A stretch of DNA of 64,000 nt from JAEMQF01 sp963775015 (GCA_963775015.1 CAVZHI010000019.1:62001-126000); one strand, 5' to 3'; counted from the stretch's first letter, positions 25,377 through 33,782 are shown. Made by a program: numbers and translations. The notes: generated by a model from the letters alone, not told the origin.

Positions 25377-26468
25377 TCAAGGCACCAGGGCAAGCCGCAG
25401 CGGCGTGCGCGATGACTGCCGCGTCGTCTGCTGGAGCAGCATCAAGACGAGCTTCTGCAACGCCTGCCAGGGGTCGGCCGGCCAATCGGCGTGGCGCAGG
25501 CCTTTCACCAAACCGTCGCAAACGCTCGCCGCCTCGAGCAGGTGCGACAAGGTGGTCTCGGAGAAAAACGGCAGGGCACGTTCGATGAGGCGTTCGCGCG
25601 GACCCCAGACGCGCGCTTCGCGCAGCGCCAGGGGCAGCGGTTGGCCGCCCTGCACCGCGTCCTTGATGCGTTTCAGCGCGCGAATGTCCTCGGCGATCGC
25701 CCAATGCACGAGCACCGCCGCTTCGCCTTCGGCCTGCAGGCCCTCGAGCATGCGCAGCGCGCGCCCGACCTGGCCGGCGAGAATCGCCTCGCCGAGTTTG
25801 AACACGTCGTAGCGCGCCACGTTCAGGACCGCAGTTTCGATCTGCTCGAAACTCAATTCGCCGCTCGGGTAGAGCAGCGCGAGTTTTTCGATCTCCTGGT
25901 GCGCGGCGAGCAGATTGCCTTCGACACGATCGGCGAAAAAAGCCAGCGCGTGCGCGCCCGCGTCGCCGCCCTGGACGCGCTGGCCACGCTGCGCGAGGCG
26001 CTGCGCAATCCATTGCGGCAAGGCCTTGCGTTCGACAGCGTCGATGCGGATCGTGACGCCGGCGCGTTCCAGGGCACCGAACCAGGCGCTGCTTTGCTGC
26101 GTTCGATCCAGCCGAGGCAGCGACACCAGGGTGACGTTGCCCGAGCCCGGCTCAGCGACGCTGTCGCAGTAGATCTGCAGCGCGTCGGACCCGTCTTTGC
26201 CGGGTTTGCCGCCGGGGATGCGAATCTCGATCAGCTGCCGGTCGCTGAACAGGCTCAACTCGCGTGCCGCGCCGAGCACGCTGCTCCAATCGAACCGGGC
26301 GCCGCTCACGGTGTGGATCTGGCGCTCGCTGCAGCCGGCGGCGCGCGCCGCGCTGCGCAGCGCGTCGAGCGCCTCCTGCGCAAGCAAGGGTTCATCGCCC
26401 CACACGGTGTAGAGCGGGCGCAACCCCTTCCCGAGGTGCGCCTGCAGCTGGTCGGCTCGTATCTGCAT
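25377..26468 (-). CDS. holA: DNA polymerase III subunit delta
   Basis: A 363-residue clamp-loader subunit that opens the beta sliding clamp. The N-terminus MQIRADQLQAHLGKGLRPLYTVWGDEPLLAQEALDAL is the standard HolA opening, and the central IRIPGGKPGKDGSDAL, FADRVEGNLLAAHQEIEKLALLYP and FKLGEAILAG segments match domains I-II; the C-terminal helical collar domain follows. It is the last gene of the bamE-dapB-tolQ-tolR-leuS-lptE-holA series, 18 bases after lptE. HolA directly after lptE is usual in proteobacteria. It is convergent with ghrA. Confidence 0.95.
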   Translation of the reverse strand: MQIRADQLQAHLGKGLRPLYTVWGDEPLLAQEALDALRSAARAAGCSERQIHTVSGARFDWSSVLGAARELSLFSDRQLIEIRIPGGKPGKDGSDALQIYCDSVAEPGSGNVTLVSLPRLDRTQQSSAWFGALERAGVTIRIDAVERKALPQWIAQRLAQRGQRVQGGDAGAHALAFFADRVEGNLLAAHQEIEKLALLYPSGELSFEQIETAVLNVARYDVFKLGEAILAGQVGRALRMLEGLQAEGEAAVLVHWAIAEDIRALKRIKDAVQGGQPLPLALREARVWGPRERLIERALPFFSETTLSHLLEAASVCDGLVKGLRHADWPADPWQALQKLVLMLLQQTTRQSSRTPLRLALVP

Positions 26469-26486
26469 GCTTGTGACGGCGCCGGC

Positions 26487-26987
26487 CTACAGCACCACCG
26501 CGGCGAGGCGCCGCATCACTTGCGCGACGATGTCGTTTTGCATCGCCGCGTACAGCAGCGCTTCTTCCTGCTCCTTGGCCAGGGCGTTGCTTTCGTTGTA
26601 GCTCATGTCGCGGCTGAGCACGATTTCAGTCGTCGGCAGCAGTTCCAGCCCACGCGCGCTGCGTACGCTGAAGCGAAAGCGGGCGCGCAACTGGACTTCG
26701 CGCACCTGGCCGGCGGCCGTGCTCGCGACGACGCTCTTCTCGCGCTCGTCGCTCAGCGCCTCGAGGATCACCTGCGCCGCCGCCGCGCTGTCCACCACCT
26801 GCGTCGTGCGGCTCGCGGCGAAGGTGCGGCGCAACTCGCGCGCGAGCGGCGACAAGTCCTTGAAGCCCTTCAGCTGGACCGCGCTGAAGTGCAATTCGGG
26901 CGCACGCCGCAATTCGAATCCGCAGTGGCTGCTGAGCGCCGCTGCCACGACAACGGTGACGAGCAGGCCGATGCGTCGCCGAGGCAT
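26487..26987 (-). CDS. lptE: LPS-assembly lipoprotein LptE
   Basis: A 166-residue outer-membrane lipoprotein that plugs the LptD barrel. It begins MPRRRIGLLVTVVVAAAL and has CGFELRRAP, the standard LptE opening after the lipidated cysteine. The residues before that cysteine are LSSH, with histidine at -1 instead of Gly/Ala/Ser, so the lipobox is unusual. The rest (YNESNALAKEQEEALLYAAMQNDIVAQVMRRL) fits LptE closely. The ATG at 26987 is chosen because frames open further upstream are shadows of leuS. The gene follows leuS, whose extended C-terminal frame runs through its first 360 bases; a perfect hairpin lies 59 bases before the ATG. Confidence 0.9.
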   Translation of the reverse strand: MPRRRIGLLVTVVVAAALSSHCGFELRRAPELHFSAVQLKGFKDLSPLARELRRTFAASRTTQVVDSAAAAQVILEALSDEREKSVVASTAAGQVREVQLRARFRFSVRSARGLELLPTTEIVLSRDMSYNESNALAKEQEEALLYAAMQNDIVAQVMRRLAAVVL

Positions 26988-29703
26988 CAGAGGCTGAGAG
27001 TTTTTCGAGCGTGCCCGAGCAGCACGCCAGAAGGCGGCCGATGCGATGCTCGCCATAGCCCGAGCTATGGCGAGCATGACGGGGGTACACGACGACGTTG
27101 ACCAGGCGCCCGGGGACCACCTTGACCATCTTCGGCGTTGCCGTTCCGCCGAAGCGGTGGACCTCGGGACTTGCCAGCGCCGCAGCGCCGACCGTCGCCT
27201 CATCGGCGTCGGCGGCAACGTGGATCACGCCGCGGCGCTTGCCGTTCACTTGCAACACGAGCTCGATCTGGTCCCGCACGAGCGCCTGCGGGTCGACGGG
27301 CGGCCAGGGTGCGTCGAGCAGGTCGCCCCACTGCGCTGCGTAGCCGAGTTCGTTCCACAACACCCAGGTGAGGTGCGGGCACGCCGGATAGAGCGCGCGC
27401 AGCAGAATCGAGAAACCCTCGCGCAAGGCGGGCGGCGCTTCGCCGCGAAAACCCTCGAGCGCATTCAGCAACTTCATCGCCCCCGAGGCGACGGTGTTGT
27501 ACTGCATGCGCTCGTAGTCGAACGTGATCTGGCGCAGCAGCGAGTGGACCTCGAATCGCAATCCGTCCGCTGCAGGCTCGGCGCCGCCGCCGGGTGCCGC
27601 GCCGGCACGAATCGCCGCCGCGTTCTTCGCCGCGAAGCCCCAGACGCGGCGCAGGAACCGGTTCGCGCCCTCGACGCCGGCGTCGTTCCATTCCAGCGTC
27701 TGTTCCGGCGGCGACGCGAACATGACGAACAGGCGTGCCGTGTCGGCACCATAGCGGTCGATCAAGTCCTGCGGGTCGATGCCGTTGTTCTTCGACTTCG
27801 ACATCGTCGTCCAGCCTTCGTACACGACCGGCTGGCCATCGCGCTTGGTGCGCGCCGAGAGCACACCGCGGTGCTCGTCGCGCACCACGTCGAGGTCGTG
27901 TTCCCACAGGTACTCGCGCCCGCCTTCGCTGCTGGTGCGAACGAAGGCCTCGTTCAGCACCATGCCTTGCGTGAGCAGGCGCGTGAACGGTTCGTCGACG
28001 TTGACCAGCTTCAGGTCGCGCATCACCTTGGTCCAGAAGCGTGCGTAGAGCAGGTGCAAGATCGCGTGCTCGATGCCGCCGATGTACTGGTCCATCGGCA
28101 TCCAGTATTGGGTGCCCGCGCCGACCATCGCGGTGGTGTCGCGCGCATCGCAATAGCGCATGAAGTACCACGAGCTGTCGACGAACGTGTCCATCGTGTC
28201 GGTTTCGCGCTTCGCCGGTCGGTTGCAGCGCGGGCAGGCGACATTCAGGAACGCCTCGCATTGGTTCAGCGGGTTCCCCGACCCGTCGGGGATCAGGTCT
28301 TCGGGCAGGAGCACCGGCAACTGGCTTTCCGGCACCGGCACGACGCCGCAGGCGACGCAATGCACGATCGGAATCGGCGTCCCCCAATAGCGTTGCCGGC
28401 TGATGCCCCAGTCGCGCAGGCGCCAGGTGGTTTTTTTCTCGCCCAGGCCCTTCGCTTGCAGGGCTTCGGCGACGGCGTCGATCGCCGCCGCTGTGCTCAG
28501 ACTGTCGAAGCCGCCCGAGTTCAGCGTGACGCCGCGCGTCTTGTCGGCGTACCAGTCCTGCCACGCCGAATCGCTGAACGTCTCGCCCGCGACGGCGATG
28601 ACCTGCGTGATCGGAACGCCATGCTTGCGCGCGAACTCGAAATCGCGCTCGTCATGGCCGGGAACGCCCATCACTGCGCCGTCGCCGTAAGTCATGAGCA
28701 CATAGTTGCCGACCCAGACCTCGATCCGCTCTTGCGTCAACGGATGCAGGACTAAGAGTCCGGTGCGAACGCCCTTCTTCTCCTGCATCGCGAGCTCGGC
28801 TTCGGTCGTGCCACCGGCCTTGCACTCAGCGAGGAACGCCGCGACTTCCGGGCGCAGGCTCGCCGCGTGCAGCGCCAATGGATGTTCCGGAGCGACGGCG
28901 CAGAACGTGACGCCCATGATGGTGTCGGCGCGCGTCGTGAAGACGTGCATGCGGCCCTCGCCGATGAGGGCTCCGGCCGCATCGCGGATCTCGTGCGGGA
29001 AAGCGAAGCGCACGCCCACGCTCTTGCCGATCCAGTTTTCCTGCATCAACTTGACGCGTTCGGGCCAGCCCGGCAGGCTGTGCTGCACCGAGTCGAGCAA
29101 TTCACTCGCGTACTGCGTGATGTTCAGGTAGTAGCCCGGGATCTCGCGCTTTTCCACCGGCGCGCCGGAGCGCCAACCGCGCCCGTCGATCACTTGCTCG
29201 TTGGCAAGCACGGTCTGGTCCACCGGATCCCAGTTCACGACCTGGGTGCGGCGCTGCGCGATTCCGGCCTCGAGCATCTTCAGGAACAACCACTGGTTCC
29301 AGCGGTAGTAGTCGGGCGAGCAGGTTGCGACTTCGCGGCTCCAGTCGATCGCCAGGCCCATCGCCTGCATCTGACGCTTCATCGTCGCGATGTTGTCGTA
29401 GGTCCAGCGCGCCGGCGGCACCTTGTTCTTCATCGCCGCGTTCTCCGCGGGCAGGCCGAACGCGTCCCAGCCCATCGGCATCAACACGTTCATGCCGCGC
29501 ATGCGCAACTGGCGCGCGAGCATGTCGTTGATCGTGTAGTTGCGCACATGACCCATGTGCAATTTGCCGCTCGGGTACGGCAGCATCGAGCAGGCGTAGT
29601 ACTTGGGGCGCGTCGGGTCTTCGCTGACGCGGTAGGCGTCGGCCGCCGACCACGCGGCTTGCGCCGTGCGCTCGATCTCGCTCGGTTTGAAATCCGGACT
29701 CAT
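26626..29703 (-). CDS. leuS: Leucyl-tRNA synthetase with abnormal 153-residue C-terminal extension
   Basis: Class I aminoacyl-tRNA synthetase that charges tRNA-Leu. ATG at 29703 (MSPDFKPSEIERTAQ) is preferred over an upstream start at 29769. HMGH (residues 49-52) is the HIGH signature, MSKSK near residue 633 the KMSKS loop, and the editing insertion lies between. The normal C-terminus of the family (PGRLVNVVV) ends at 27088, residue 872, but there is no stop codon: TAC follows where a stop is expected, and the frame continues through a perfect hairpin (27046-27077) and into lptE, ending at 26626. The added 153 residues are arginine-rich shadow-like sequence with no homology I recognise. Either a stop codon was lost when a palindromic element inserted, or a base is wrong here. 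Confidence 0.9.
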   Translation of the reverse strand: MSPDFKPSEIERTAQAAWSAADAYRVSEDPTRPKYYACSMLPYPSGKLHMGHVRNYTINDMLARQLRMRGMNVLMPMGWDAFGLPAENAAMKNKVPPARWTYDNIATMKRQMQAMGLAIDWSREVATCSPDYYRWNQWLFLKMLEAGIAQRRTQVVNWDPVDQTVLANEQVIDGRGWRSGAPVEKREIPGYYLNITQYASELLDSVQHSLPGWPERVKLMQENWIGKSVGVRFAFPHEIRDAAGALIGEGRMHVFTTRADTIMGVTFCAVAPEHPLALHAASLRPEVAAFLAECKAGGTTEAELAMQEKKGVRTGLLVLHPLTQERIEVWVGNYVLMTYGDGAVMGVPGHDERDFEFARKHGVPITQVIAVAGETFSDSAWQDWYADKTRGVTLNSGGFDSLSTAAAIDAVAEALQAKGLGEKKTTWRLRDWGISRQRYWGTPIPIVHCVACGVVPVPESQLPVLLPEDLIPDGSGNPLNQCEAFLNVACPRCNRPAKRETDTMDTFVDSSWYFMRYCDARDTTAMVGAGTQYWMPMDQYIGGIEHAILHLLYARFWTKVMRDLKLVNVDEPFTRLLTQGMVLNEAFVRTSSEGGREYLWEHDLDVVRDEHRGVLSARTKRDGQPVVYEGWTTMSKSKNNGIDPQDLIDRYGADTARLFVMFASPPEQTLEWNDAGVEGANRFLRRVWGFAAKNAAAIRAGAAPGGGAEPAADGLRFEVHSLLRQITFDYERMQYNTVASGAMKLLNALEGFRGEAPPALREGFSILLRALYPACPHLTWVLWNELGYAAQWGDLLDAPWPPVDPQALVRDQIELVLQVNGKRRGVIHVAADADEATVGAAALASPEVHRFGGTATPKMVKVVPGRLVNVVVYPRHARHSSGYGEHRIGRLLACCSGTLEKLSASDASATHRPARHRCRGSGAQQPLRIRIAACARIALQRGPAEGLQGLVAARARVAPHLRREPHDAGGGQRGGGAGDPRGAERRAREERRREHGRRPGARSPVARPLSLQRTQRAWAGTAADD
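27046..27077. repeat. Perfect 14-bp stem-loop at the leuS-lptE junction
   Basis: ATGCTCGCCATAGC (27046-27059) pairs without mismatch with GCTATGGCGAGCAT (27064-27077) around a 4-base loop. It sits directly after the last homologous codon of leuS and 59 bases before lptE. There is no T-tract. It looks like a REP-type or other small palindromic insertion and is the likely reason for the lost leuS stop. Confidence 0.7.
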
Positions 29704-29737
29704 GGGGTGCGGTGGCTCAAGGTCGGAGCGCGGCGCT

Positions 29738-30166
29738 TCATCGCGCCGGCGCCGTGCCGGGGTCGGCAATGAAACCGATGCGGCTCAGCCCCGCCTTCTG
29801 CACGATGCCGATCAGCTCGGCGACGCTGCCGTACGGCACGCCCTTGTCGGCGCGCAATTGCACTTCGAGCTGCGGATTGCGCCGCGCGGCGTCGCCGACG
29901 CGCAGCGTGAACGCGGGCCGGTCAAGCAACTCGTCGCCGAAGTAGAGGCGCCCTTGCAAGTCCAGCGCGACGGCGATGTAGAGCGGGCTGTCGCTCGGCG
30001 CCGCGGCGTCGGACTTGGGCAGATCCAGTTTCAGGCTGCTGCTCATGAGCGGCGCGGTGATCATGAAAATCACGAGCAGCACGAGCATCACGTCGATGAG
30101 CGGCGTCATGTTGATGTCGCTCATCGGCTGCGGGCCGGCGTTGCGCTCCAGACGTCCGAAGGCCAT
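29738..30166 (-). CDS. tolR: TolR/ExbD-type energy-transduction protein
   Basis: A 142-residue inner-membrane protein with one N-terminal helix and a periplasmic domain. MSDINMTPLIDVMLVLLVIFMI carries the membrane-embedded aspartate (in LIDVML) essential for proton-motive-force use in TolR and ExbD, and the C-terminal VPYGSVAELIGIVQKAGLSRIGFI is typical. With the adjacent TolQ-like protein it would energise an envelope system, either Tol-Pal or a TonB. No tolA, tolB, pal or tonB is nearby, so the Tol versus Exb assignment rests on family likeness only. It follows tolQ by three bases and precedes leuS by 34. Confidence 0.88.
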   Translation of the reverse strand: MAFGRLERNAGPQPMSDINMTPLIDVMLVLLVIFMITAPLMSSSLKLDLPKSDAAAPSDSPLYIAVALDLQGRLYFGDELLDRPAFTLRVGDAARRNPQLEVQLRADKGVPYGSVAELIGIVQKAGLSRIGFIADPGTAPAR

Positions 30167-30169
30167 GCG

Positions 30170-30862
30170 TCAGCTTCCTGCTGCAGCGGGGACGGCGTCG
30201 CCCGCGTCGCCCGCGTCGCCTGAGTCAACGAGCATTTCGCGCAGGTCGTGCGCAAAGCCTTCGAGCTCGGCCTCGCACGCGGCGACGCGCTTGCCGAAGA
30301 TGTTGTACGCGAGCACGCCGGGGATCGCGACCGCCAGGCCGGCGGCGGTCATCACGAGCGCCTCGCCGACGGGACCTGAGACACGTTCGATCGTGATGCT
30401 TCCCGCCGCCGAGATGCTGAGCAGCGCGTGGTAGATGCCCCAGACCGTGCCAAACAGGCCAATGAAAGGCGCGGTGCTGCCGATCGATGCGAGCAACACC
30501 TGGCCGAATTGCAATTGCCCGAGAACGGCGTGCAGTGCGTCGCGCAAGCGCCGTGTGAGTTGCGAGTCGACTTTGCCTTTGCTCTCGAGCGTGCCTGCGG
30601 GCGCCGTGGCGAGTGCCGCGGCGAGCAGTGGGCCGAGCACCGCTTCGCGGTCGAACTTGACCAACTGCGCGCGGCCTTCGGTCATCGACGGTGCGGCCCA
30701 GAACGCAGCAATCGCGCGCGCCATGTCCAGGCTGACGCGGCGCAGCAGCCAGCCCTTCCAGAAAATGACGACCCAGGCGCTGATCGACATCGCCAGCAGG
30801 ATCACTGCGACGCCGCGCGTGATCAGGTCGCCCTGGGACCAGAAGTTCTCAAAACCCGTCAT
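30170..30862 (-). CDS. tolQ: TolQ/ExbB/MotA-family proton channel protein
   Basis: A 230-residue inner-membrane protein with three hydrophobic helices, one near residues 15-38 and two near 130-200, separated by a large cytoplasmic loop. The conserved block VLLASIGSTAPFIGLFGTVWGIYHAL and the GPVGEALVMTAAGLAVAIPGVLAYN helix define the MotA/TolQ/ExbB channel family. It forms a proton-driven complex with the neighbouring TolR/ExbD-like subunit to energise outer-membrane work. It lies between dapB (24-base gap) and tolR (3-base gap) in an operon order known from Burkholderiales. Whether it serves Tol-Pal or TonB cannot be told from the sequence alone. Confidence 0.88.
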   Translation of the reverse strand: MTGFENFWSQGDLITRGVAVILLAMSISAWVVIFWKGWLLRRVSLDMARAIAAFWAAPSMTEGRAQLVKFDREAVLGPLLAAALATAPAGTLESKGKVDSQLTRRLRDALHAVLGQLQFGQVLLASIGSTAPFIGLFGTVWGIYHALLSISAAGSITIERVSGPVGEALVMTAAGLAVAIPGVLAYNIFGKRVAACEAELEGFAHDLREMLVDSGDAGDAGDAVPAAAGS

Positions 30863-30886
30863 CGGTGCCCCTTGTCGTGCCTTGCA

Positions 30887-31696
30887 TCAACCCAGCCCCA
30901 ACACCTCGGCCATGCCGAACATCCCGCTTGCGCGTCCGGCGAGAAAGCGCGCTGCACGCAGGCTGCCCTGCGCATAACCGGCGCGGCTGCTCGCCTTGTG
31001 CGTGATCTCGATGCGCTCGCCGGTGCCGGCAAAGAGCACCGTGTGGTCGCCGACGATGTCGCCGCCGCGAATGCTCGCAAAGCCGATCGTCGACGGATCG
31101 CGCTCACCGGTCACGCCTTCGCGCGCGTACACCGCGCAGTCGGCGAGTTCGCGCCCGAGCGCATGCGCTACGGTCTCGCCCATTTGCAGCGCCGTGCCGC
31201 TCGGCGCGTCGACCTTGTGCCGATGGTGCGCCTCGATCACTTCGATGTCGTAGCCCTGGCGCAGTGCGCGTGCGGCGACGTCGAGCAGGCGCAGCATCAC
31301 GTTCACGCCGACACTCATGTTCGGCGCCATGACGATGCCGATGTGCTGCGCGTGCGCGGCGATATGCTGCTTCTGCGCGGCGCTGAATCCCGTCGTTCCG
31401 ACCACCGCCTTGACGCCGAATTCGCGGCACACCGCGAGGTGCGCGAGCGTGCCTTCGGGGCGCGTGAAGTCGATCAGCACCTGGGCGTTGCGCAGCGCGG
31501 CGCGGGCGTCTGCGCTCACCATCACGCCGCTGCTGCGGCCGAGGAAGGCGAGGCAGTCCTGGCCGATCCCCGCGGCGCCGGGAATGTCGAATGCACCGGC
31601 GAGCGCCAGGTCGTCGGCCGCGGCCACGGCTTCGAGCAGCATGCGCCCCATGCGCCCGGAAGCGCCGGCGATGGCAATCCGCAATCCTGCCGTCAT
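30887..31696 (-). CDS. dapB: 4-hydroxy-tetrahydrodipicolinate reductase
   Basis: A 269-residue NAD(P)H-dependent reductase of the lysine/diaminopimelate pathway, supplying peptidoglycan meso-DAP. The dinucleotide motif IAGASGRMGRMLLE starts at residue 8, VLIDFTRPEGTLAH and VVGTTGF are conserved, and EAHHRHKVDAPSGTAL is the DapB signature with the catalytic His and Lys. The ATG at 31696 overlaps the bamE stop by four bases (ATGA); the frame open further upstream is a shadow of bamE. The coupling of bamE and dapB is found in other Burkholderiales. Confidence 0.96.
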   Translation of the reverse strand: MTAGLRIAIAGASGRMGRMLLEAVAAADDLALAGAFDIPGAAGIGQDCLAFLGRSSGVMVSADARAALRNAQVLIDFTRPEGTLAHLAVCREFGVKAVVGTTGFSAAQKQHIAAHAQHIGIVMAPNMSVGVNVMLRLLDVAARALRQGYDIEVIEAHHRHKVDAPSGTALQMGETVAHALGRELADCAVYAREGVTGERDPSTIGFASIRGGDIVGDHTVLFAGTGERIEITHKASSRAGYAQGSLRAARFLAGRASGMFGMAEVLGLG

Positions 31697-32229
31697 GGCT
31701 TGGGCTCGAGCGGTGGGTAGTTGCGCACCGGGCCGACCGGCTCGGCCGACGCGGCGGGAAGCTTCGGCGGCACCGGCAGGGCCTGGAGCTGCTCGGGGCT
31801 CAGCGCGAGCGGTGGCGCGTCGCGCGAGGTCTTGAAAGTGTCGATCGCCGCGACGAATTCGCGTTCCCCGGGCAGTTCGCCCTCGGTGACGAGGCGTTCC
31901 AGCTTGTCGGCCTTGAACCAGGCGACGACGCGGCGCAATTGCGGCTGCGCGCCCTGGCGCTGGATCGTGAACACATAGTCCCAGCGATCGGCGTGGAAGA
32001 TGTCGCTGAGCAGCGGCGTGCCCAGGATGTCGCGCACCTGGGCCGAGCTCATGCCGGGCTTGATCAGCGCGGCGAGCTCTTTCGTCACCACGTTGCCCTG
32101 CACGATCTCGAGCCGGTACGGCGTGAGCACGCCGAGGACGTTGTCCGACGACTGCAGCGACTCGCATGCGCTGAGCAGGAGCGCAGTCGCCAGCACGCCG
32201 CAACGGCGGAAGTTCTTGTTCGTTCGCAT
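31693..32229 (-). CDS. bamE: Outer-membrane assembly lipoprotein BamE
   Basis: A 178-residue lipoprotein of the beta-barrel assembly machine. The signal peptide ends in the lipobox LLSAC, with the lipidated Cys at residue 22. The SmpA/OmlA fold follows: YRLEIVQGNVVTKE, IKPGMSSAQVRDILGTPLLSDIFHADRWDYVF. The C-terminal 40 residues are proline-rich and specific to this lineage. It is divergent from fur with a shared 104-base control region, and starts the long operon that runs through dapB, tolQ, tolR, leuS, lptE and holA. bamE next to fur is a conserved arrangement. Confidence 0.95.
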   Translation of the reverse strand: MRTNKNFRRCGVLATALLLSACESLQSSDNVLGVLTPYRLEIVQGNVVTKELAALIKPGMSSAQVRDILGTPLLSDIFHADRWDYVFTIQRQGAQPQLRRVVAWFKADKLERLVTEGELPGEREFVAAIDTFKTSRDAPPLALSPEQLQALPVPPKLPAASAEPVGPVRNYPPLEPKP

Positions 32230-32285
32230 GGAGTGGAGCGCCTGCTGCCGGTCAAGGACCGCCGGGTGACAGGGCGCTGCGCCGA

Positions 32286-32299
32286 TATGATCGAATCAT
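32286..32299. promoter_or_regulatory. bamE-fur control region: -10-like box and ATGAT/ATCAT inverted repeat
   Basis: TATGAT (32286-32291) is a good -10 for fur, 42 bases before its ATG. It overlaps an inverted repeat ATGAT-CGA-ATCAT (32287-32299). The surrounding GATATGATCGAATCATTCT partly resembles a Fur box, so autoregulation by Fur is possible, but the match is imperfect. Confidence 0.4.
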
Positions 32300-32333
32300 T
32301 CTAGCGGCGCAGGCACCCACCTCCACTCCTTCC

Positions 32334-32762
32334 ATGACGCGTGCCGAAGAACTGAAGAACAGCGGCCTGAAGGCGACGCTGCCGCGCATCAAGGTGCTCG
32401 AGGTCTTTCAGCGCACGCAGCAGCGCCACCTGAGCGCCGAAGACGTATACCGGCTGCTGCTCGGCGAAGGCGCCGAGGTCGGCCTGGCGACGGTGTACCG
32501 CGTATTGATGCAGTTCGAGCAGGCCGGCATCCTGGCGCGCACCCACATCGAGACCGGCAAGGCGGTGTTCGAACTCAACGAAGGCAAACACCACGACCAC
32601 CTGGTGTGCCTGGACTGCGGCCGGGTCGAGGAGTTCTTCGACGCCGAGATCGAAAAGCGCCAGCGCGACGTGGCGGTGTCGCATGGCTTCGAATTGCAGG
32701 ACCACGCGCTCGCCTTGTACGGCGCGTGCACAAAGCCCCACTGCGAGTTCAAGACGAAGTAG
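32334..32762 (+). CDS. fur: Ferric uptake regulator Fur
   Basis: A 142-residue iron-responsive repressor. The N-terminal winged helix includes LKATLPRIKVLEVFQ and the recognition helix LATVYRVLMQFEQAGIL; HHDHLVCLDCGRVEEF supplies the regulatory and structural metal ligands, with Cys92/Cys95 and a second pair Cys132/Cys137 (ACTKPHC) forming a structural Zn site. Fe-Fur would repress iron uptake genes. It is divergent from bamE, and a Fur-box-like inverted repeat overlaps its -10 region, suggesting autoregulation. It is monocistronic and converges on hprK. Confidence 0.96.
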   Translation: MTRAEELKNSGLKATLPRIKVLEVFQRTQQRHLSAEDVYRLLLGEGAEVGLATVYRVLMQFEQAGILARTHIETGKAVFELNEGKHHDHLVCLDCGRVEEFFDAEIEKRQRDVAVSHGFELQDHALALYGACTKPHCEFKTK

Positions 32763-32828
32763 GCGCGGCGGCAGCGTCGCTGCGGGAGCAAACCGACAAC
32801 GCGCGACGATGACGCGCGCCAGGCGAAC

Positions 32829-33779
32829 TCAGGACAGCTTGAGCATCGCCTGCTGCTGGCGTTCGATGAAGTCCTTGTACGTGTCGATGCCGCGCAATTG
32901 CAGAATCGTCGCGCGCACCGCGGCTTCGACGAGCACCGCCAGATTCCGCCCGGCGTCCACCGCGATCACCGCCTTGCGCACCGGAACGTCAAGGATTTCT
33001 TCGTAGAGCGGCTCGTAGGGCAGGCGTTCGAAGTCGCGCTCCATCGTGTCCTTGCGCACCAGGTGCACGATCAACTTGAGGCGCATCTTGCGTCGCACCG
33101 CGGTCTCGCCGAATATCGCCTTGATGTCGAGCAGGCCGATGCCGCGCACCTCGAGCAGGTTCATCAGCAGCTCCGGGCAACGCCCTTCGAGCGCCGTCTG
33201 CGAGACACGAAACAGGTCGACCGCGTCGTCCGCGACCAGGCCATGGCCGCGCGAGATCAGGTCCAGACCGAGTTCGCTCTTGCCCAGGCCCGATTCGCCG
33301 GTGAGCAGGACGCCCATGCCCAGGATGTCCATGAACACGCCGTGGCGCGTGGTGCGCTCGGCAAAGTGATTCCCGAGGTAACCGCGCACGACGTCGATCA
33401 CATGGCCGGCCGGCTCGGACGTGACGAACAGCGGGATGTCGGAGCGGTCGCACATCGCGACGAGCTGCTCCGGCGCAGCCTGGCCATCGGCGACGATGAG
33501 CGCCGGCGGCTCCAGCGTCACGATGCGCGAGATGCGGCGCTCGGTGACATCGCCGGGGCATTCCGTCAGGTACGCGACCTCTCGCGTTCCGACGATCTGC
33601 ACCCGGTAGGGGTGGATGTAGTTGAGGTAGCCGACCAGGTCCGCCGCCGACTGGGCGTTGCGCACCGCGGCCTCGTCGATGCGGCGCTCCGGATGCGCGT
33701 GCCCCGCGACCCATTCCCAGCCGAGCGCCCGGCGGTGTTCTTCAAAAAGCGCCTCGGCGCTGATGACGCTGGGTTTCAC
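32829..33779 (-). CDS. hprK: HPr kinase/phosphorylase
   Basis: A 316-residue bifunctional enzyme that phosphorylates and dephosphorylates HPr on its regulatory serine. The P-loop GESGLGKSELG begins at residue 161, just after RHGVFMDILGMGVLLT that carries the catalytic His, and the HPrK signature LEVRGIGLLDIKAIFGE follows near 209. An N-terminal PTS-like sensory domain occupies residues 1-130. It lies three bases after ptsN, an arrangement conserved in Betaproteobacteria, where the nitrogen-related PTS acts in regulation more than sugar transport. The HPr and enzyme I genes are outside this window. Confidence 0.95.
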   Translation of the reverse strand: MKPSVISAEALFEEHRRALGWEWVAGHAHPERRIDEAAVRNAQSAADLVGYLNYIHPYRVQIVGTREVAYLTECPGDVTERRISRIVTLEPPALIVADGQAAPEQLVAMCDRSDIPLFVTSEPAGHVIDVVRGYLGNHFAERTTRHGVFMDILGMGVLLTGESGLGKSELGLDLISRGHGLVADDAVDLFRVSQTALEGRCPELLMNLLEVRGIGLLDIKAIFGETAVRRKMRLKLIVHLVRKDTMERDFERLPYEPLYEEILDVPVRKAVIAVDAGRNLAVLVEAAVRATILQLRGIDTYKDFIERQQQAMLKLS

Positions 33780-33782
33780 CGG

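Noticed and set aside
27001..27030. T-rich start and GCGTGC/GCACGC inverted repeat as a leuS terminator.
   Set aside because: On the minus strand the stem is followed by GCTCGAAAAACTC, without a T-tract, and lptE must be read through from upstream.
31697..32203. Longer dapB start reaching into bamE.
   Set aside because: The extra residues are a shadow of bamE; the ATG at 31696 in an ATGA overlap begins the conserved MTAGLRIAIAGASG.
32285..32303. Firm Fur box in the bamE-fur region.
   Set aside because: Only the ATGAT/ATCAT half-sites fit; the flanks diverge from the 19-bp consensus, so it is listed as a possible site only.
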